Assembly (NCBI GenBank): GCA_030142905.1 | Contig: JASJOG010000014.1 | Span: 806,001 to 870,000, forward strand | Length of the DNA: 64,000 nt | From: Heliopora coerulea | Lineage: Eukaryota > Cnidaria > Anthozoa > Scleralcyonacea > Helioporidae | Direction: 5' to 3' | In this document: piece by piece, positions 63,571 to 64,000 of the stretch | Numbering within the stretch: the stretch's first letter is position 1 | Layout: every line of letters starts with the position of its first letter | The notes under the pieces: generated by a model | Databases searched by the model: none | The model's input: the letters and a program-made list of their open reading frames with translations, nothing else | Told to the model about the DNA's origin: nothing | Program-made: the position numbers and the translations under genes

Positions 63571-64000
63571 TTTCTCAGATAAGATGTCCTCGATATAGCG
63601 AGACGTTCAAAGCCTAACGTTGGGCAGTAAGAATTGTTTTTAAATACCTGCCTTCAACTTAAACAAGGAGTTTTAGGCTTGCAGCTAATAAAATTTACAC
63701 CCCGTCTGTGAGTGTCGCAGCACGTCCCTGCTGCATTCAAAACGCTGGGATGGGGAACCTCGTAGCTGATGGAACGTTGGGTTACATGTTTGAAGTGCTG
63801 CCACAAAGTCAGTCAGAGAAGGCGTGGAAGTTGACTCTCAGTTGTCGAACCCTTCTACCACTCACTTAACAGTGGCAGTTTCGCCGATTTACCTATTGTC
63901 GTGAAATTAAGGTCGTGAATTAGAACGTGTATTTACTAATCCCAGCTTGCTGAAGCGAATTTTCTTAGTCAACCAGTCACAATGATCAGAAATCTCTGTT
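63571..64000 (+). other. BRAF: BRAF 3' UTR and downstream flank
   Basis: The 3' UTR probably ends some 20 nt after the AATAAA at 63687. Beyond that I see no gene in the remaining 300 bp. Confidence 0.6.
63687..63692 (+). promoter_or_regulatory. BRAF: Polyadenylation signal AATAAA
   Basis: A canonical AATAAA 117 nt past the stop codon; a G+T-rich stretch (CTGTGAGTGTCG) follows about 13 nt downstream. Confidence 0.65.

Larger units (their letters stand above)
59002..61066 (+). other. BRAF: BRAF intron 16
   Basis: It contains a GTTTACAC-ended MITE, a tight palindrome and two tRNA-cored foldback copies. Confidence 0.85.
61202..63363 (+). other. BRAF: BRAF intron 17
   Basis: It contains a dispersed repeat at 62115-62365 and a 117-bp minisatellite at about 62690-63130. 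61210-62110 shows nothing recognised. Confidence 0.85.

Noticed and set aside
62690..63130. CRISPR-like array
   Set aside because: The units are diverged, contiguous and lack short identical repeats with unique spacers; the context is a eukaryotic intron.

Overview
The window is eukaryotic, intron-rich animal DNA, about 60 % A+T by eye. It most probably comes from a non-vertebrate metazoan, and a cnidarian such as a coral or sea anemone fits best. The evidence is a single RAF kinase gene with vertebrate-like exon structure, surrounded by Penelope-like elements (PLEs) with GIY-YIG domains, a ZMYM1-like hAT transposon, tRNA-derived repeats and many short foldback elements. The species assignment is inference.

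The one host gene I can assemble is BRAF/RAF on the + strand, 14531-63570. Eighteen coding exons join with consistent splice phases into 2235 nt, giving 744 residues. They cover the BRAF-specific region, the Ras-binding domain, the C1 zinc finger, the central 14-3-3 serine, the complete kinase domain and the C-terminal 14-3-3 serine. A polyadenylation signal lies 117 nt past the stop codon.

1-14530 is upstream intergenic DNA. It holds a complete hAT transposon with perfect 8-bp target duplications (2650-6538), several foldback repeats, interstitial TTAGGG repeats, a diverged duplicated segment of unknown coding origin, and a 790-bp pentamer satellite that ends about 350 bp before the BRAF start codon.

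Intron 1 (14714-28370) begins with about 1.65 kb lacking any CpG. It then becomes a PLE graveyard: a broken PLE with reverse transcriptase and GIY-YIG (20585-23034), further reverse-transcriptase fragments, at least seven well-formed hammerhead ribozymes beside (TA)n tracts or in inverted pairs, and a broken LINE (24978-26508). Intron 2 holds a head-to-head PLE inserted as one unit with a 12-bp target duplication. Into its right arm a TA-flanked DNA transposon has inserted that carries an intact HIRAN-domain gene.

Intron 9 contains a second, related TA-flanked transposon with a decayed HIRAN gene and a divergent Cys-rich gene. Neither element encodes a visible transposase. This HIRAN-carrying transposon family is the most novel-looking system in the window. 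Later introns hold a 1.5-kb 18-mer satellite between inverted repeat arms, tRNA-cored foldback elements, a cluster of TTTCACATGTGAAA-like palindromes and a 117-bp minisatellite.

All alignments, palindromes and splice sites were read by eye. Family names come from remembered motifs, not from searches.
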